From CAZXCQ01 sp964639275 (lineage in GTDB: Bacteria; Desulfobacterota; DSM-4660; Desulfatiglandales; Desulfatiglandaceae): DNA of 64,000 nt. The position numbers and the translations under genes are program-made. A model generated the notes under the pieces. The model did no database searches and was not told the DNA's origin. It worked only from the letters and a program-made list of their open reading frames with translations. The stretch is from NCBI GenBank assembly GCA_964639275.1, contig CAZXCQ010000002.1, positions 1-64,000 on the forward strand. The letters are read 5' to 3'. This document shows positions 27,922 through 36,079 of this stretch, in pieces. How positions within the stretch are numbered: position 1 is the first letter of the stretch; every line of letters starts with the position of its first letter.

Positions 27922-28497
27922 CTAAAATTTTATCTTGGGGGCCTCCTGGCGTTCTTTGGGAACTGCAAAAAAAGTTGCCTTCTCAAACCCAAACATCCCC
28001 GCAACAATATTGGTTGGAAAGCTCCGTATCTTGGTATTGTACACCCGGACCGCCTCATTAAAACGCCGACGCTCAACCGCGATGCGGTTTTCAGTCCCGG
28101 CGAGCTCGTCCTGCAGACGGACAAAGTTGACGTTCGCCTTGAGGTCCGGGTATCGCTCCACAACGACCAGCAGACGAGCAAGGGCCGAGGATAGCTGGTT
28201 ATTTGCCTCAATCTTCTCAGGGATACTTTTGGCTCCTGCCACCCTAGAGCGCGCCTCCGTAACCTTTACAAGGACCTCTTTTTCGTGCTTCGCATACCCC
28301 TTGACCGTCTCCACATAGTTGGGAATCAGGTCATAGCGCCGCTGAAGCTGGTTTTCGACCTGTGCCCACGCTGCCTTTACACCCTCATCCATGGTCACAA
28401 GGGTGTTATAAGTCCCTTTAAAATAGGAAAAACCGATCAAAATGATAAGTACGACGATACCGATTATGATTAACAGTGTCTTGGCTCCCTTACTCAT
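27922..28497 (-). CDS. lemA: LemA family protein
   Basis: A 191-residue LemA protein: a single N-terminal transmembrane helix (LLIIIGIVVLIILIGFSYF) followed by NTLVTMDEGVKAAWAQVENQLQRRYDLIPN, a near-perfect family signature, and then the long four-helix domain including VVERYPDLKANVNFVRLQDEL and the ending FATFFAVP-like (KATFFAVPKERQEAP). The biochemical role is unknown. In bacteria it is very often linked to TPM-domain proteins, as here. Its start overlaps the nucleotidyltransferase gene by 8 nt. Confidence 0.96.
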   Translation of the reverse strand: MSKGAKTLLIIIGIVVLIILIGFSYFKGTYNTLVTMDEGVKAAWAQVENQLQRRYDLIPNYVETVKGYAKHEKEVLVKVTEARSRVAGAKSIPEKIEANNQLSSALARLLVVVERYPDLKANVNFVRLQDELAGTENRIAVERRRFNEAVRVYNTKIRSFPTNIVAGMFGFEKATFFAVPKERQEAPKIKF

Positions 28498-29230
28498 GTT
28501 TTCCTCCTAAGGTATCAACCCGCCTGGATAGCTTTCTCATCTCCTTCAAATAGTCTTTAAAGAAGCCAACGGCCTCTCCATCGTTCAGTTTGAAATCTTC
28601 TGTCTTTGTTTTTAACAGCCTTTCAAACAGGGCGCTGTCAAGACCAAATGTCTCTGCCGTGGCCATGACGATTTGGCTCCTTTCTGTGGGGATCTCTTTT
28701 CCTTTGATATAGAGGAGGGCCTCAAATATGGCGATCAGGGCCGGGATCGAGTTGGCAACCAGTTCCTTGACGGCCCTGGACTTTCCCGAGGTCTCAAGAA
28801 ACCCCTCCCGGAGCAGGAGAAGCTTGCCCTTGATCTCCCGCTCGCACTGGAGTCGCACCAATTCTAGGTCAAAGGACAGCCCCTCCAGGACATCCCGGCC
28901 GTAGGCCACGACATAGCTCCGCTGAAAGGAAAGATATTCTATGGGAAAGACATCCAGCGAGGTCTCGATATACCCATCGGTCAAAAAAAGGGGGATCGCC
29001 ACATTTCTTTTCCGCCACTTCTTTACCATGTCAAAGGCCAGATCAAGCCTGGCTATCCCTTCTTCTGTAAGCACCATCATAAAATTGATGTCTGACCTCC
29101 CGGGTCGGTAGTCCCGGCCCGCTGCGCTTCCATAAAGGATGATGCTGACAAGATCGTTACCAAAGATGCTTTTGTAATCCGAAATGATCTCCGGAAATAT
29201 CTCTCTTGGATCTCTTGGAATCCTGGCCAT
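28490..29230 (-). CDS. Nucleotidyltransferase-fold protein (altered catalytic motif)
   Basis: A 246-residue protein whose N-terminal half has the minimal nucleotidyltransferase pattern: LYGSAAGRDYRPGRSDINFMMV (about residues 33-54). The GS and the first Asp are present, but the usual second Asp of SDxD is Asn (DIN), which may reduce or change catalysis. The C-terminal half is helical. It sits between TPM and LemA genes with tight spacing, a context that suggests an envelope-associated or regulatory role rather than a toxin-antitoxin pair. Confidence 0.65.
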   Translation of the reverse strand: MARIPRDPREIFPEIISDYKSIFGNDLVSIILYGSAAGRDYRPGRSDINFMMVLTEEGIARLDLAFDMVKKWRKRNVAIPLFLTDGYIETSLDVFPIEYLSFQRSYVVAYGRDVLEGLSFDLELVRLQCEREIKGKLLLLREGFLETSGKSRAVKELVANSIPALIAIFEALLYIKGKEIPTERSQIVMATAETFGLDSALFERLLKTKTEDFKLNDGEAVGFFKDYLKEMRKLSRRVDTLGGKHE

Positions 29231-29242
29231 AGCCCTCTCCTA

Positions 29243-30034
29243 TCAAAAGCCGCCTCCGGCGCCGCCGCCGCCGCTCATGCCCCCGCCAAATCCCCCGAAC
29301 CCGCCTCCAAACCCGCCAAAGCTTCCACCAAACCCGCTGCTACCCGATCTGGGTCCATAGCCGCCCCCAAGACCAAAGAGCAGCGGCAAGAAAAACAGAA
29401 ATGACCCCCCACGCCTCCTTGAGATCATCATAAACAGGATGAGTATAAAAACGATGGGCAAAAAGAAGAGGCCGGAACCCCCCTTTTTTGGCGCCTGGGT
29501 CCGTACCTCGCCCGTCAGTTTTACGCCTTCATTTTTGGCTATGACCTGCGTGATGGCGATGGCCCCATTGAGCAACCCTTCCCCAAATTTGTCCTTCTTG
29601 AGAAAAGGGATCATATAGCGGTCGCGGATCTCCCCCACCAGCCCGTCAGGGAGAATACCTTCGACACCGTATCCGGTCTCGATCCGCATCTTTCTCTCTT
29701 TGACCGTGACAAATATCAGGACCCCCTTATCCTGGCCTTTCTTGCCTATTCCCCATTCGTTGTATAAGCGGTTGGCATACTCATTGTATTCTGCACCCCC
29801 GATATCTGGCATGGTGACAACCACGATTGGCACCCCGGTCTTTTGAAGCAACTCACCAGTCAGGAGGGCGATCCTCTGTTTATATGAGGGGGGGATCACA
29901 TTGGCAAAATCATTTACCAGACCTGTTGGTTTTGGAATCGGTCGCCCTGCGCTCGCCTGTAACCCTCCCCACCAAGAGACGAAAAACAGGGTCCAAAAAA
30001 GGATCAAACGTCTATGAGTCAAGGATTTCCACAT
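29243..30034 (-). CDS. TPM-domain (YgcG) membrane protein with Gly-rich tail
   Basis: A 263-residue exported protein. A signal sequence (LILFWTLFFVSWWGGLQASA) is followed by the TPM domain: VNDFANVIPPSYKQRIALLTGEL, PIVVVTMPDI, NEWGIGKKGQDKGVLIFVTVKERKMRIETGYGVEGILPDG. A transmembrane pair near 190-230 and a C-terminal tail almost entirely of Gly, Phe and Ser complete the usual YgcG architecture. ATG 30034 follows GGAGG, and an upstream TTG is unlikely. The partner is probably LemA, two genes downstream. Confidence 0.92.
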   Translation of the reverse strand: MWKSLTHRRLILFWTLFFVSWWGGLQASAGRPIPKPTGLVNDFANVIPPSYKQRIALLTGELLQKTGVPIVVVTMPDIGGAEYNEYANRLYNEWGIGKKGQDKGVLIFVTVKERKMRIETGYGVEGILPDGLVGEIRDRYMIPFLKKDKFGEGLLNGAIAITQVIAKNEGVKLTGEVRTQAPKKGGSGLFFLPIVFILILFMMISRRRGGSFLFFLPLLFGLGGGYGPRSGSSGFGGSFGGFGGGFGGFGGGMSGGGGAGGGF

Positions 30035-30073
30035 AAACTGCCGCCTCCATACACCCAAGCCAAAAGATTTCCC

Positions 30074-31252
30074 TCAATTCCCCCTCAGGAGGGAAAAGAC
30101 CCTGAGCGCCTCTTCTATCCCCTTTAGGTGAATCATCCCTTTTTCATAAACAGGCCACAGGCCTTCGATCAATCTTTTTGTCTCTTCACCGATCAGTATG
30201 TCGCCGCTGGTGGCATATGAGGCCAGACGGGCAGCGATGTTGGTCACAGGCCCCGTGGCCGTATAGGTCATCCGCGTCTCCAGCGAGCCCTGAAAGCGGG
30301 TCATGCCAACAAGGGCTGAACCCGAGTTGATCCCCATGTTTACATTTATCGGGTCAATACCCTGGCCCAGATGACGGTTTATGTCACGGTTCCGGTCGTA
30401 GATGTCAAAGGCGGCCCTGACCGAGTTGACGGCGTTTGTCTTCTTGTCATGATCCTTAAAGATGATCATCAACCCGTCCCCGGCCGTCTCGTTGATATCT
30501 CCATGCGAGCGGTGGATTGGGTCCACAAAACTGGAAAACATCTTTTCAACGATTTCGTTGATCTCGGCCTCGGGCCGCTGCGCACTGAGCTGCGTGTACC
30601 CCTCCAGATCAAGAAACAGGACGCTGACATCCCTCCTTTCCTTTTCTTGGGCAAGCAGTGCAGGGTCTTTCTCCACCAGATTCCGGACAGACTGGGGAAC
30701 AAAGGGGCTCAGGTTGGCCAGCATCCGGGTGATCTTGATCTTTTCGCGGGTCATTTCCCAGTGTCGCCGGGCGTTCAGGAGCACATTGCTGAGCGTCTCT
30801 GAAATATCCTTTATCAGATAGAAATCCTTACGTGTAAAACGCGTCGCCGGTCTTGCAACCACACTGACCACAGCCAGAATCTCATCGTCCACAAATACAG
30901 GGATGGCTGCCTCCGGGCCGATCTCCACCTTTGATCCGTCATGCCTCACAATGGGATCACTCCTGGATACGACAACCCCTTTTCTCTGCCTCATGGCCTT
31001 TTGAATTGCAAGACGGCTCCTCTTGCAGGCCAGACAATTGACAGGCCTATCATAGAGCGCGCACTGGAGCGGGCGGGTATACTGCTCGGCATCGGGGTCT
31101 AAGAGAAGGATACAGGCCTCCATGGATGAGGGAATCAGAACCCGGATCTCCGCCCTCACGATCTCAAGGATGTCATTTACCTCCAGCAGGCGAGCGATCT
31201 TTCTTGCCAGCCGCCTCTGTGCCTCAAACCTCTCCTTGTGGTATTTTTCCAT
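30074..31252 (-). CDS. GAF-domain class III nucleotide cyclase
   Basis: A 392-residue soluble signalling protein. Residues about 15-180 form a GAF-like sensor with a cysteine cluster (C-LLLD, then NCLACKRS). Residues about 205-390 are a class III adenylate/guanylate cyclase domain: VSVLFLDLEGYTQLS (first metal Asp), ETAGDGLMIIF (second metal Asp), the dimer region NMGINSGSALVGMTRFQG, and the Asn/Arg pair in TNIAARL. Most catalytic residues are kept. Substrate choice (ATP or GTP) is not assignable. It heads the minus-strand run that includes TPM and LemA, and repeat copy D abuts its start. Confidence 0.85.
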   Translation of the reverse strand: MEKYHKERFEAQRRLARKIARLLEVNDILEIVRAEIRVLIPSSMEACILLLDPDAEQYTRPLQCALYDRPVNCLACKRSRLAIQKAMRQRKGVVVSRSDPIVRHDGSKVEIGPEAAIPVFVDDEILAVVSVVARPATRFTRKDFYLIKDISETLSNVLLNARRHWEMTREKIKITRMLANLSPFVPQSVRNLVEKDPALLAQEKERRDVSVLFLDLEGYTQLSAQRPEAEINEIVEKMFSSFVDPIHRSHGDINETAGDGLMIIFKDHDKKTNAVNSVRAAFDIYDRNRDINRHLGQGIDPINVNMGINSGSALVGMTRFQGSLETRMTYTATGPVTNIAARLASYATSGDILIGEETKRLIEGLWPVYEKGMIHLKGIEEALRVFSLLRGN

Positions 31253-31255
31253 ATC

Positions 31256-31356
31256 GTATCAATTTAGTTTTCTGCAAAATTTGTACTGGGACAGAGGGGT
31301 ATGGGGGTTCGGAATCCCCATACCCCGGGTTTCAAAGGGCTAAAGTGTTATTCCAT
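31256..31356. repeat. Dispersed hairpin repeat, copy D
   Basis: It contains a perfect 11-bp stem, GGGGTATGGGG (31296-31306) with CCCCATACCCC (31316-31326), around a GTTCGGAAT loop. The flanks TATCAATTTAG, TTCTGCAAAAT, GGGACAG and TAAAGTGTTA align in order with the reverse complement of copy C. The right-hand inverted terminus of copy C is missing here. It fills the spacer between the cyclase start and the end of the molybdopterin oxidoreductase gene. Confidence 0.7.
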
Positions 31357-31372
31357 ATCTTTTATTCAGATA

Positions 31373-33463
31373 TTAGCGGTCCTGACCGACCCCTGCTATC
31401 CGGCACCCGATCCCCTTGAGGTTTGGGGTGCCGAACTCCCTTCCCACTTCTTCTATGGATGTCAGCATATTAAAGTTGGATCTCTGCCATTCATACTGGG
31501 CCTCCGGGCCCCCCTCCGGAAACCACCACCCGTAGGAGGCATTGATCACCCGGGGATGAACACCCTCTGTCAGGTGTGCCGTCTGGGTTATCTGGCCGGT
31601 TCTGGTCTCAATAATCACCGCCTCTCCCTCTCCAATACCGTATTTTGCGGCCGTCTGCGGATGGATCTCTGCCACGGGGCCGGGGCTGTGCTTGCGGAGA
31701 CCGTCAACCCACCGGTAAGAGGAATGGAGATAATAGGGGCTTTTTGAGCTGGTCAGCACCAGCGGGTATTCGGGGTCGTCTCTTGCGGGAAGGCCTGCGA
31801 ATCGGGGCAGAGGGGAGAGGTCAAGATCATCCGCCTTGCTCAGACAGAGCTCTACCTTTCCTGTGGGGGTTCTGAATCCGGCGGAAAGGTGCTTTTGAAA
31901 TCGATCGACCCCCTTGAGATACCCCTTCTCAGCAAACTCTCTGTAGCTCAAACCACTCGGTTCAAGGACCTCCACCAGAAGATCTTCATAATCCTCATAC
32001 CAGTACTCCTCTTGGGTAAGGGATCTCCCCAATTCATTTAGGATCTTTATGTCGGGCCAGCATTCCCCGGGTGGGTCAACCACCTTGGGCCGGGCAAGGA
32101 TATAGCCGTGACCCAGGCCATAGTGACCGATGTCATTGAACTCAAAGTGTGTGGCGGCAGGGACTACGATGTCGGCAAGGGAGGCCGTCGGTGTCATAAA
32201 TATATCTGAGACGGCAAAAAAGTCGAGCCTCATCAAGGCCTCAAAGGTCTTGCGGCTATCGGCATAGGTCAGGAGGGGATTGGTGCCATGAAAATAGGCG
32301 GCCTTTACCGGATAGGGAAACTCCTCGAGGACCGCGTTTCGAAAAAAGGCCGGGGGAATCGTCATAAGCCTGGGTATGGTCTTATGATGGGCATGAATCA
32401 TCTCCTTTGTCTTAGCGGGAATAAGGTCAGCCCTGACAAACTTTCCCAGTCTCTGGGTCCTGGGTTCATTGGCCGCGATGTTGCCACCCGGCACATCAAG
32501 GTTCCCACATATGGCCATGAGGCACAAAAGCGCCCTGGCCGTATCAAATGCGTGTGTATTCTGCTCTATGGGGTTTCCCCATTGTATGGCAGCCGGATCT
32601 GATAAGGCGTAGGACCTTGCCGCCTCCTGTACGAGCCCCGGCTCCACCCAGGTAACCCGCGACATCTTCTCCGGGGTATACTCCCTTACCTGCTTGGCCA
32701 GCTCGTCAAACCCATGGGTCCAATTCTCGACAAAATCCCTTTTGTACAGCCCCTCCTCAACGATGACATTTAGAAAGGCCAGGGCCAGGGCATTATCTGC
32801 TCCCGGTCTTATCTGAAGCCAGAGCCTGGCCTTTTTTGCAAGCTCTGTCCTTCTTGGGTCTATGACGATCAGGTCCGTGCCGTTCTTTACCTGCTCCAGG
32901 AGCAGGCTGCATATCTCCCCCTCTTCATTTGTACTGGTGAGGTTGCTCCCCCAGACCACTATCAGCCGGCTCTGGTGATGAAGATCCACCACGGGATAAA
33001 ACCCGCAGGTGTGGATCCCGCTCACCTCTCTTGGGGCATGGCATACGTCCTGGACTGCTACCACGTTGGGAGAGCCAAAGGTATTGGCCAAGCGGATCAG
33101 GACAAAATGCTCGATTCCCTTCGGCATCCCCTGGCAAAAGGCAACACCCCTGGCACCCCATACCGCCCTGACCCTCTCAAGATTTTCACCGATTGTCTCG
33201 ATGGCCTCTTCCCACGACACCCTTTCCCAGTGGCCCTCTCCGCGCCCCCCTTTTCGTTTCAAGGGATGCGTAAGCCGCCCCGGGTGGGTAAGCCGTTCAG
33301 GGGATGCCAACCCCTTGGGACATACGTAGCCCCTGTTTAAAAGGCCATCCGGATCACCTTTGACCCTGATTATCTGATTGTCCTTGACCCCCACAATCAG
33401 CGAGCAACCCCCGTGGTCCATCCTCCCGCAATGCGTCCTTATCCAGCGAATCTTATCTGCCAT
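31373..33463 (-). CDS. Molybdopterin oxidoreductase, DMSO reductase superfamily
   Basis: A 696-residue Mo/W-bis-MGD enzyme without a Tat signal, so cytoplasmic. The N-terminal iron-sulfur motif reads C12-x3-D16-x3-C20 ... C48, with Asp in place of the second Cys. Residues VCHAP (C141-H142) align with the SeCys-His pair of formate dehydrogenase FdhF, suggesting a Cys molybdenum ligand. Later family blocks are VVWGSNLTSTN, LIVIDPRRTELAKKA, LQIRPGADNALALAFLN and, in the C-terminal cap, the GEAVIIETRTG domain. It could be a formate dehydrogenase, or act on another small substrate. It follows acsE by 227 nt and may join the Wood-Ljungdahl operon. Confidence 0.85.
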   Translation of the reverse strand: MADKIRWIRTHCGRMDHGGCSLIVGVKDNQIIRVKGDPDGLLNRGYVCPKGLASPERLTHPGRLTHPLKRKGGRGEGHWERVSWEEAIETIGENLERVRAVWGARGVAFCQGMPKGIEHFVLIRLANTFGSPNVVAVQDVCHAPREVSGIHTCGFYPVVDLHHQSRLIVVWGSNLTSTNEEGEICSLLLEQVKNGTDLIVIDPRRTELAKKARLWLQIRPGADNALALAFLNVIVEEGLYKRDFVENWTHGFDELAKQVREYTPEKMSRVTWVEPGLVQEAARSYALSDPAAIQWGNPIEQNTHAFDTARALLCLMAICGNLDVPGGNIAANEPRTQRLGKFVRADLIPAKTKEMIHAHHKTIPRLMTIPPAFFRNAVLEEFPYPVKAAYFHGTNPLLTYADSRKTFEALMRLDFFAVSDIFMTPTASLADIVVPAATHFEFNDIGHYGLGHGYILARPKVVDPPGECWPDIKILNELGRSLTQEEYWYEDYEDLLVEVLEPSGLSYREFAEKGYLKGVDRFQKHLSAGFRTPTGKVELCLSKADDLDLSPLPRFAGLPARDDPEYPLVLTSSKSPYYLHSSYRWVDGLRKHSPGPVAEIHPQTAAKYGIGEGEAVIIETRTGQITQTAHLTEGVHPRVINASYGWWFPEGGPEAQYEWQRSNFNMLTSIEEVGREFGTPNLKGIGCRIAGVGQDR

Positions 33464-33690
33464 CTGAAGCGCAAACCCTTCCCCATGTTTTCATAAAACC
33501 CATCGCCGTTGTAACATCTTCTCCCATCGGCCTTGCCTGGAATGTACCGAACCTTGAGACCAATTGCAACCTCCTGGCCGGACCAAAAGAGCGTTGGGGA
33601 AAAAAAGGCCTCCCCACCCGACAAGAATTCTGTGGGGAAGCCAATTAAAATAGCTGAAATGTTTACACTAAATTGTCAATCCAACGTATG

Positions 33691-34575
33691 CTAAAGCTCG
33701 AGCCACGAATCCGAATAGAGGGAGTGGCCCAGTATGACCCTGGCCGTCTTCACATAGTCTTGCATCTCTTTGGAGAGCGACCCCATATCAATTGCCTCAC
33801 CATCCATGACCTTGTGTATGATCTCCACAATGTCAGGCCTCTCTCCCCTGGCTATTGCGATGAGGTCGTCATCGTTGGAATCGGCAATACAGGAATACAT
33901 CCCCTTCCTTTCCAACATCACCATATAGGTCTGATTCAGGATGGGTCTTAGGTGATCCGGAGGACCGTTGGATACATTGGAAAGCCCACACGTCGATTTA
34001 ACGCCCGGAAACATGTCCTGGAGCATCTCCTGAAATGCCATCAGGCTCATCAGCTGGGGTTGCTGGATATTGACCGGGGTGACGATCCCATCCACAAAGA
34101 TGTCTTCGGTGGGGACCCCGGCCTCATTGGCCGCATAGATGAGTTCAGCGGCCAGTGCCCCCCTCTCGTTTTCATCCCTCGGCAGTCCCTCCGGCCCCCA
34201 CATCAGTGCAATCATGTTGGCCTGGTATTTGACGGCAAGCGGTATCATTTTTTCATACCGCTCCGGCCTACACATGATTGAATTGATGATGGCCTTCCCC
34301 TTGTGGACGGCGAGGCCTGCCTCCATGGCCTCGATGTTAGAGGTGTCAAGACACAGGGGCGGGTCTTCCCCTATGGCCTCCTGGACCGTCTTTACGACAA
34401 ATTCCATCAACTCGGGCCCGCCCTTTCTCGCAGGACCCAAATTGATATCGATCCAGTCCATCCCCTTCTCCTTCTGGTGCCTCACCTCCTCGGCAATGGG
34501 ACCCGGGTCCTTCTCCTTAAAGGCCTTTCCAATAACCCTGTTGATCACATTCAAATTCTCACCAATCAATAGCAT
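33691..34575 (-). CDS. acsE: Methyltetrahydrofolate:corrinoid Fe-S protein methyltransferase
   Basis: A 294-residue pterin-binding-domain enzyme moving the methyl group of CH3-tetrahydrofolate to the cobalt of the corrinoid iron-sulfur protein. Seen are IGENLNVINRVIG, MDWIDINLGPARKGG (the pterin-binding Asp/Asn region), PLCLDTSNIEAMEAGL, AIINSIMCRPERYEKM, ALMWGPEGLPRD, DGIVTPVNIQQ and TCGLSNVSNGPP. The order and length are those of AcsE/MeTr. It follows acsC by 96 nt in the acs operon. Confidence 0.95.
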   Translation of the reverse strand: MLLIGENLNVINRVIGKAFKEKDPGPIAEEVRHQKEKGMDWIDINLGPARKGGPELMEFVVKTVQEAIGEDPPLCLDTSNIEAMEAGLAVHKGKAIINSIMCRPERYEKMIPLAVKYQANMIALMWGPEGLPRDENERGALAAELIYAANEAGVPTEDIFVDGIVTPVNIQQPQLMSLMAFQEMLQDMFPGVKSTCGLSNVSNGPPDHLRPILNQTYMVMLERKGMYSCIADSNDDDLIAIARGERPDIVEIIHKVMDGEAIDMGSLSKEMQDYVKTARVILGHSLYSDSWLEL

Positions 34576-34671
34576 GGTCAGACTCCCTTGTACTTATTGT
34601 TTTCCGTTTCCGTTTGTTCAACTTGCCGCCAGGCGCCAGCCAAAACAAACCCCACAGGCCATGTCATCCGT

Positions 34672-36018
34672 CTATTTCATCATCTCCTTCAAATACTTGG
34701 GGATCAGGGACGCATCCCTCGGTCCAATCATGATCTCCCAGTCCGACAGGTCTTCTTCCATCTCCCCGCTTATGGCCGCGGCATAACCCGGGATGATGAT
34801 CTTTTTGTGGGCAACCTTGTCAGCAATGGCACATTTCTTGACAAACGCGGCCACTGCATCGCCGGCAAACTTACCTGCGGCCCAGGCGGTCATGACCGAG
34901 AGGCCTTCTGTGTCCATTATAAGCAACCAGCTGGGCACCCTGCTGCCCTCAATCTCTCCACTGACAATAAAGTAGGTCAGAGAGAAATTGGTGGTAACGA
35001 GTACCGGCGAATTCTCATCCGGCCCGCCGATCTCATATATCCCCTGCGTCACTGTCATGGGTCGCTGGGGATCGGTGAATATGTTGAGTCTTTCAAGCAG
35101 CAGAGGGAAGAGGTTTTCCCCTTTGAAATCAGAGAGGACCACAATCCCTGCATACTTTGCAATCAGCATCGCGGCGATGACCGTCTCCATATCGAGATTG
35201 CCCGCCATCTCGCACGGGAAGGTAATTGTCGGGAAGCCCAGGGAGCGATTTCCCGCCTTAAGGGGGGCCCTCCGGATCACCACCTGGTCCTCAAAGACCT
35301 GTTTCATCTCTCGCGAGCCCGAATCCAGCACCAGGTCCTTGAGCCCCATCTCGGTCAGTTTATCGGTGAGGGGTATCAGGTCCTCCACGCCGTGGGCCTT
35401 TACTGCCAATGGCAGGCCCTTGTCTTTGGCGAGGTTTCCCATCGCTTCAACGTTGTCAGCGGTGGCGGCGTAAAGAAGCGGCCTCTTGAAGCCGGAGACA
35501 TCGGCCGCCGCCTCTATGGCGTCCACCTTGTCGCTCATGAGGATCAGGCCAAATTCGCTCTTTTCAGCAATCTTCTTGGCCGAGGCCGCAAATGCCGATG
35601 CATCCCCATTTGCGTCTTTGAGGGCGACCAGCTCGGGCCTGAGGTTTAAGCCCACCCTTTCATACTGGAGCGCGTTCCACTCCTTCAGTTTTTTGTCCAG
35701 GGCCTCGCTATCCATGTCCGAGGCAACCATAGCGGCGAGTCCCGTGGGGTTGTAAAAGGTCTTTTCGTGTCTGAACATGACCGTCTCACCCCCTGTCTTA
35801 AAGGCCCTGCCCCCGGCACCGATCGCAACCGGCCGGATCGGCGGGGCCGAGGCCTCTGCCAACTGTTCCCTGGCCTCATCAGAGACATAGGGGCATGAAT
35901 CCAGTTCTGCCTTTCCAGATGCCAGATTCATCGCAAACGCCAGACAGGTGGGGACACCACACTCACCGCAGTTTGTCTTTGGCAACAACTTAAAAATCTG
36001 AATTCCAGTCAGTCCCAT
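34672..36018 (-). CDS. acsC: Corrinoid iron-sulfur protein, large subunit
   Basis: The gamma (large) subunit, 448 residues, of the CO dehydrogenase/acetyl-CoA synthase corrinoid protein. The N-terminal [4Fe-4S] site is C17-x2-C20-x4-C25 ... C42 (TNCGECGVPTCLAFAM, then DSCPYVS). A TIM-barrel domain follows, and the C-terminal cobalamin-binding domain includes VIPGYAAAISGE-like (IIIPGYAAAISGEMEEDL) and WEIMIGPRDA. It carries methyl from AcsE to AcsB together with AcsD. It is 61 nt after acsB in the operon. Confidence 0.96.
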   Translation of the reverse strand: MGLTGIQIFKLLPKTNCGECGVPTCLAFAMNLASGKAELDSCPYVSDEAREQLAEASAPPIRPVAIGAGGRAFKTGGETVMFRHEKTFYNPTGLAAMVASDMDSEALDKKLKEWNALQYERVGLNLRPELVALKDANGDASAFAASAKKIAEKSEFGLILMSDKVDAIEAAADVSGFKRPLLYAATADNVEAMGNLAKDKGLPLAVKAHGVEDLIPLTDKLTEMGLKDLVLDSGSREMKQVFEDQVVIRRAPLKAGNRSLGFPTITFPCEMAGNLDMETVIAAMLIAKYAGIVVLSDFKGENLFPLLLERLNIFTDPQRPMTVTQGIYEIGGPDENSPVLVTTNFSLTYFIVSGEIEGSRVPSWLLIMDTEGLSVMTAWAAGKFAGDAVAAFVKKCAIADKVAHKKIIIPGYAAAISGEMEEDLSDWEIMIGPRDASLIPKYLKEMMK

Positions 36019-36079
36019 AATTTACTCCTCATCGGCGGTTTGTAATTTCTATAACTTATCGAACGACCAGCCCCAAACA

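Noticed and set aside
28490..29230. MNT-type antitoxin of a HEPN/MNT pair
   Set aside because: The nucleotidyltransferase is longer than MNT antitoxins and no HEPN gene adjoins it. The neighbours are LemA and TPM genes.
33613..33646. TCCCCAC/GTGGGGA hairpin between acsE and the molybdoenzyme gene as a terminator
   Set aside because: The loop is long and no T-run follows on the minus strand.
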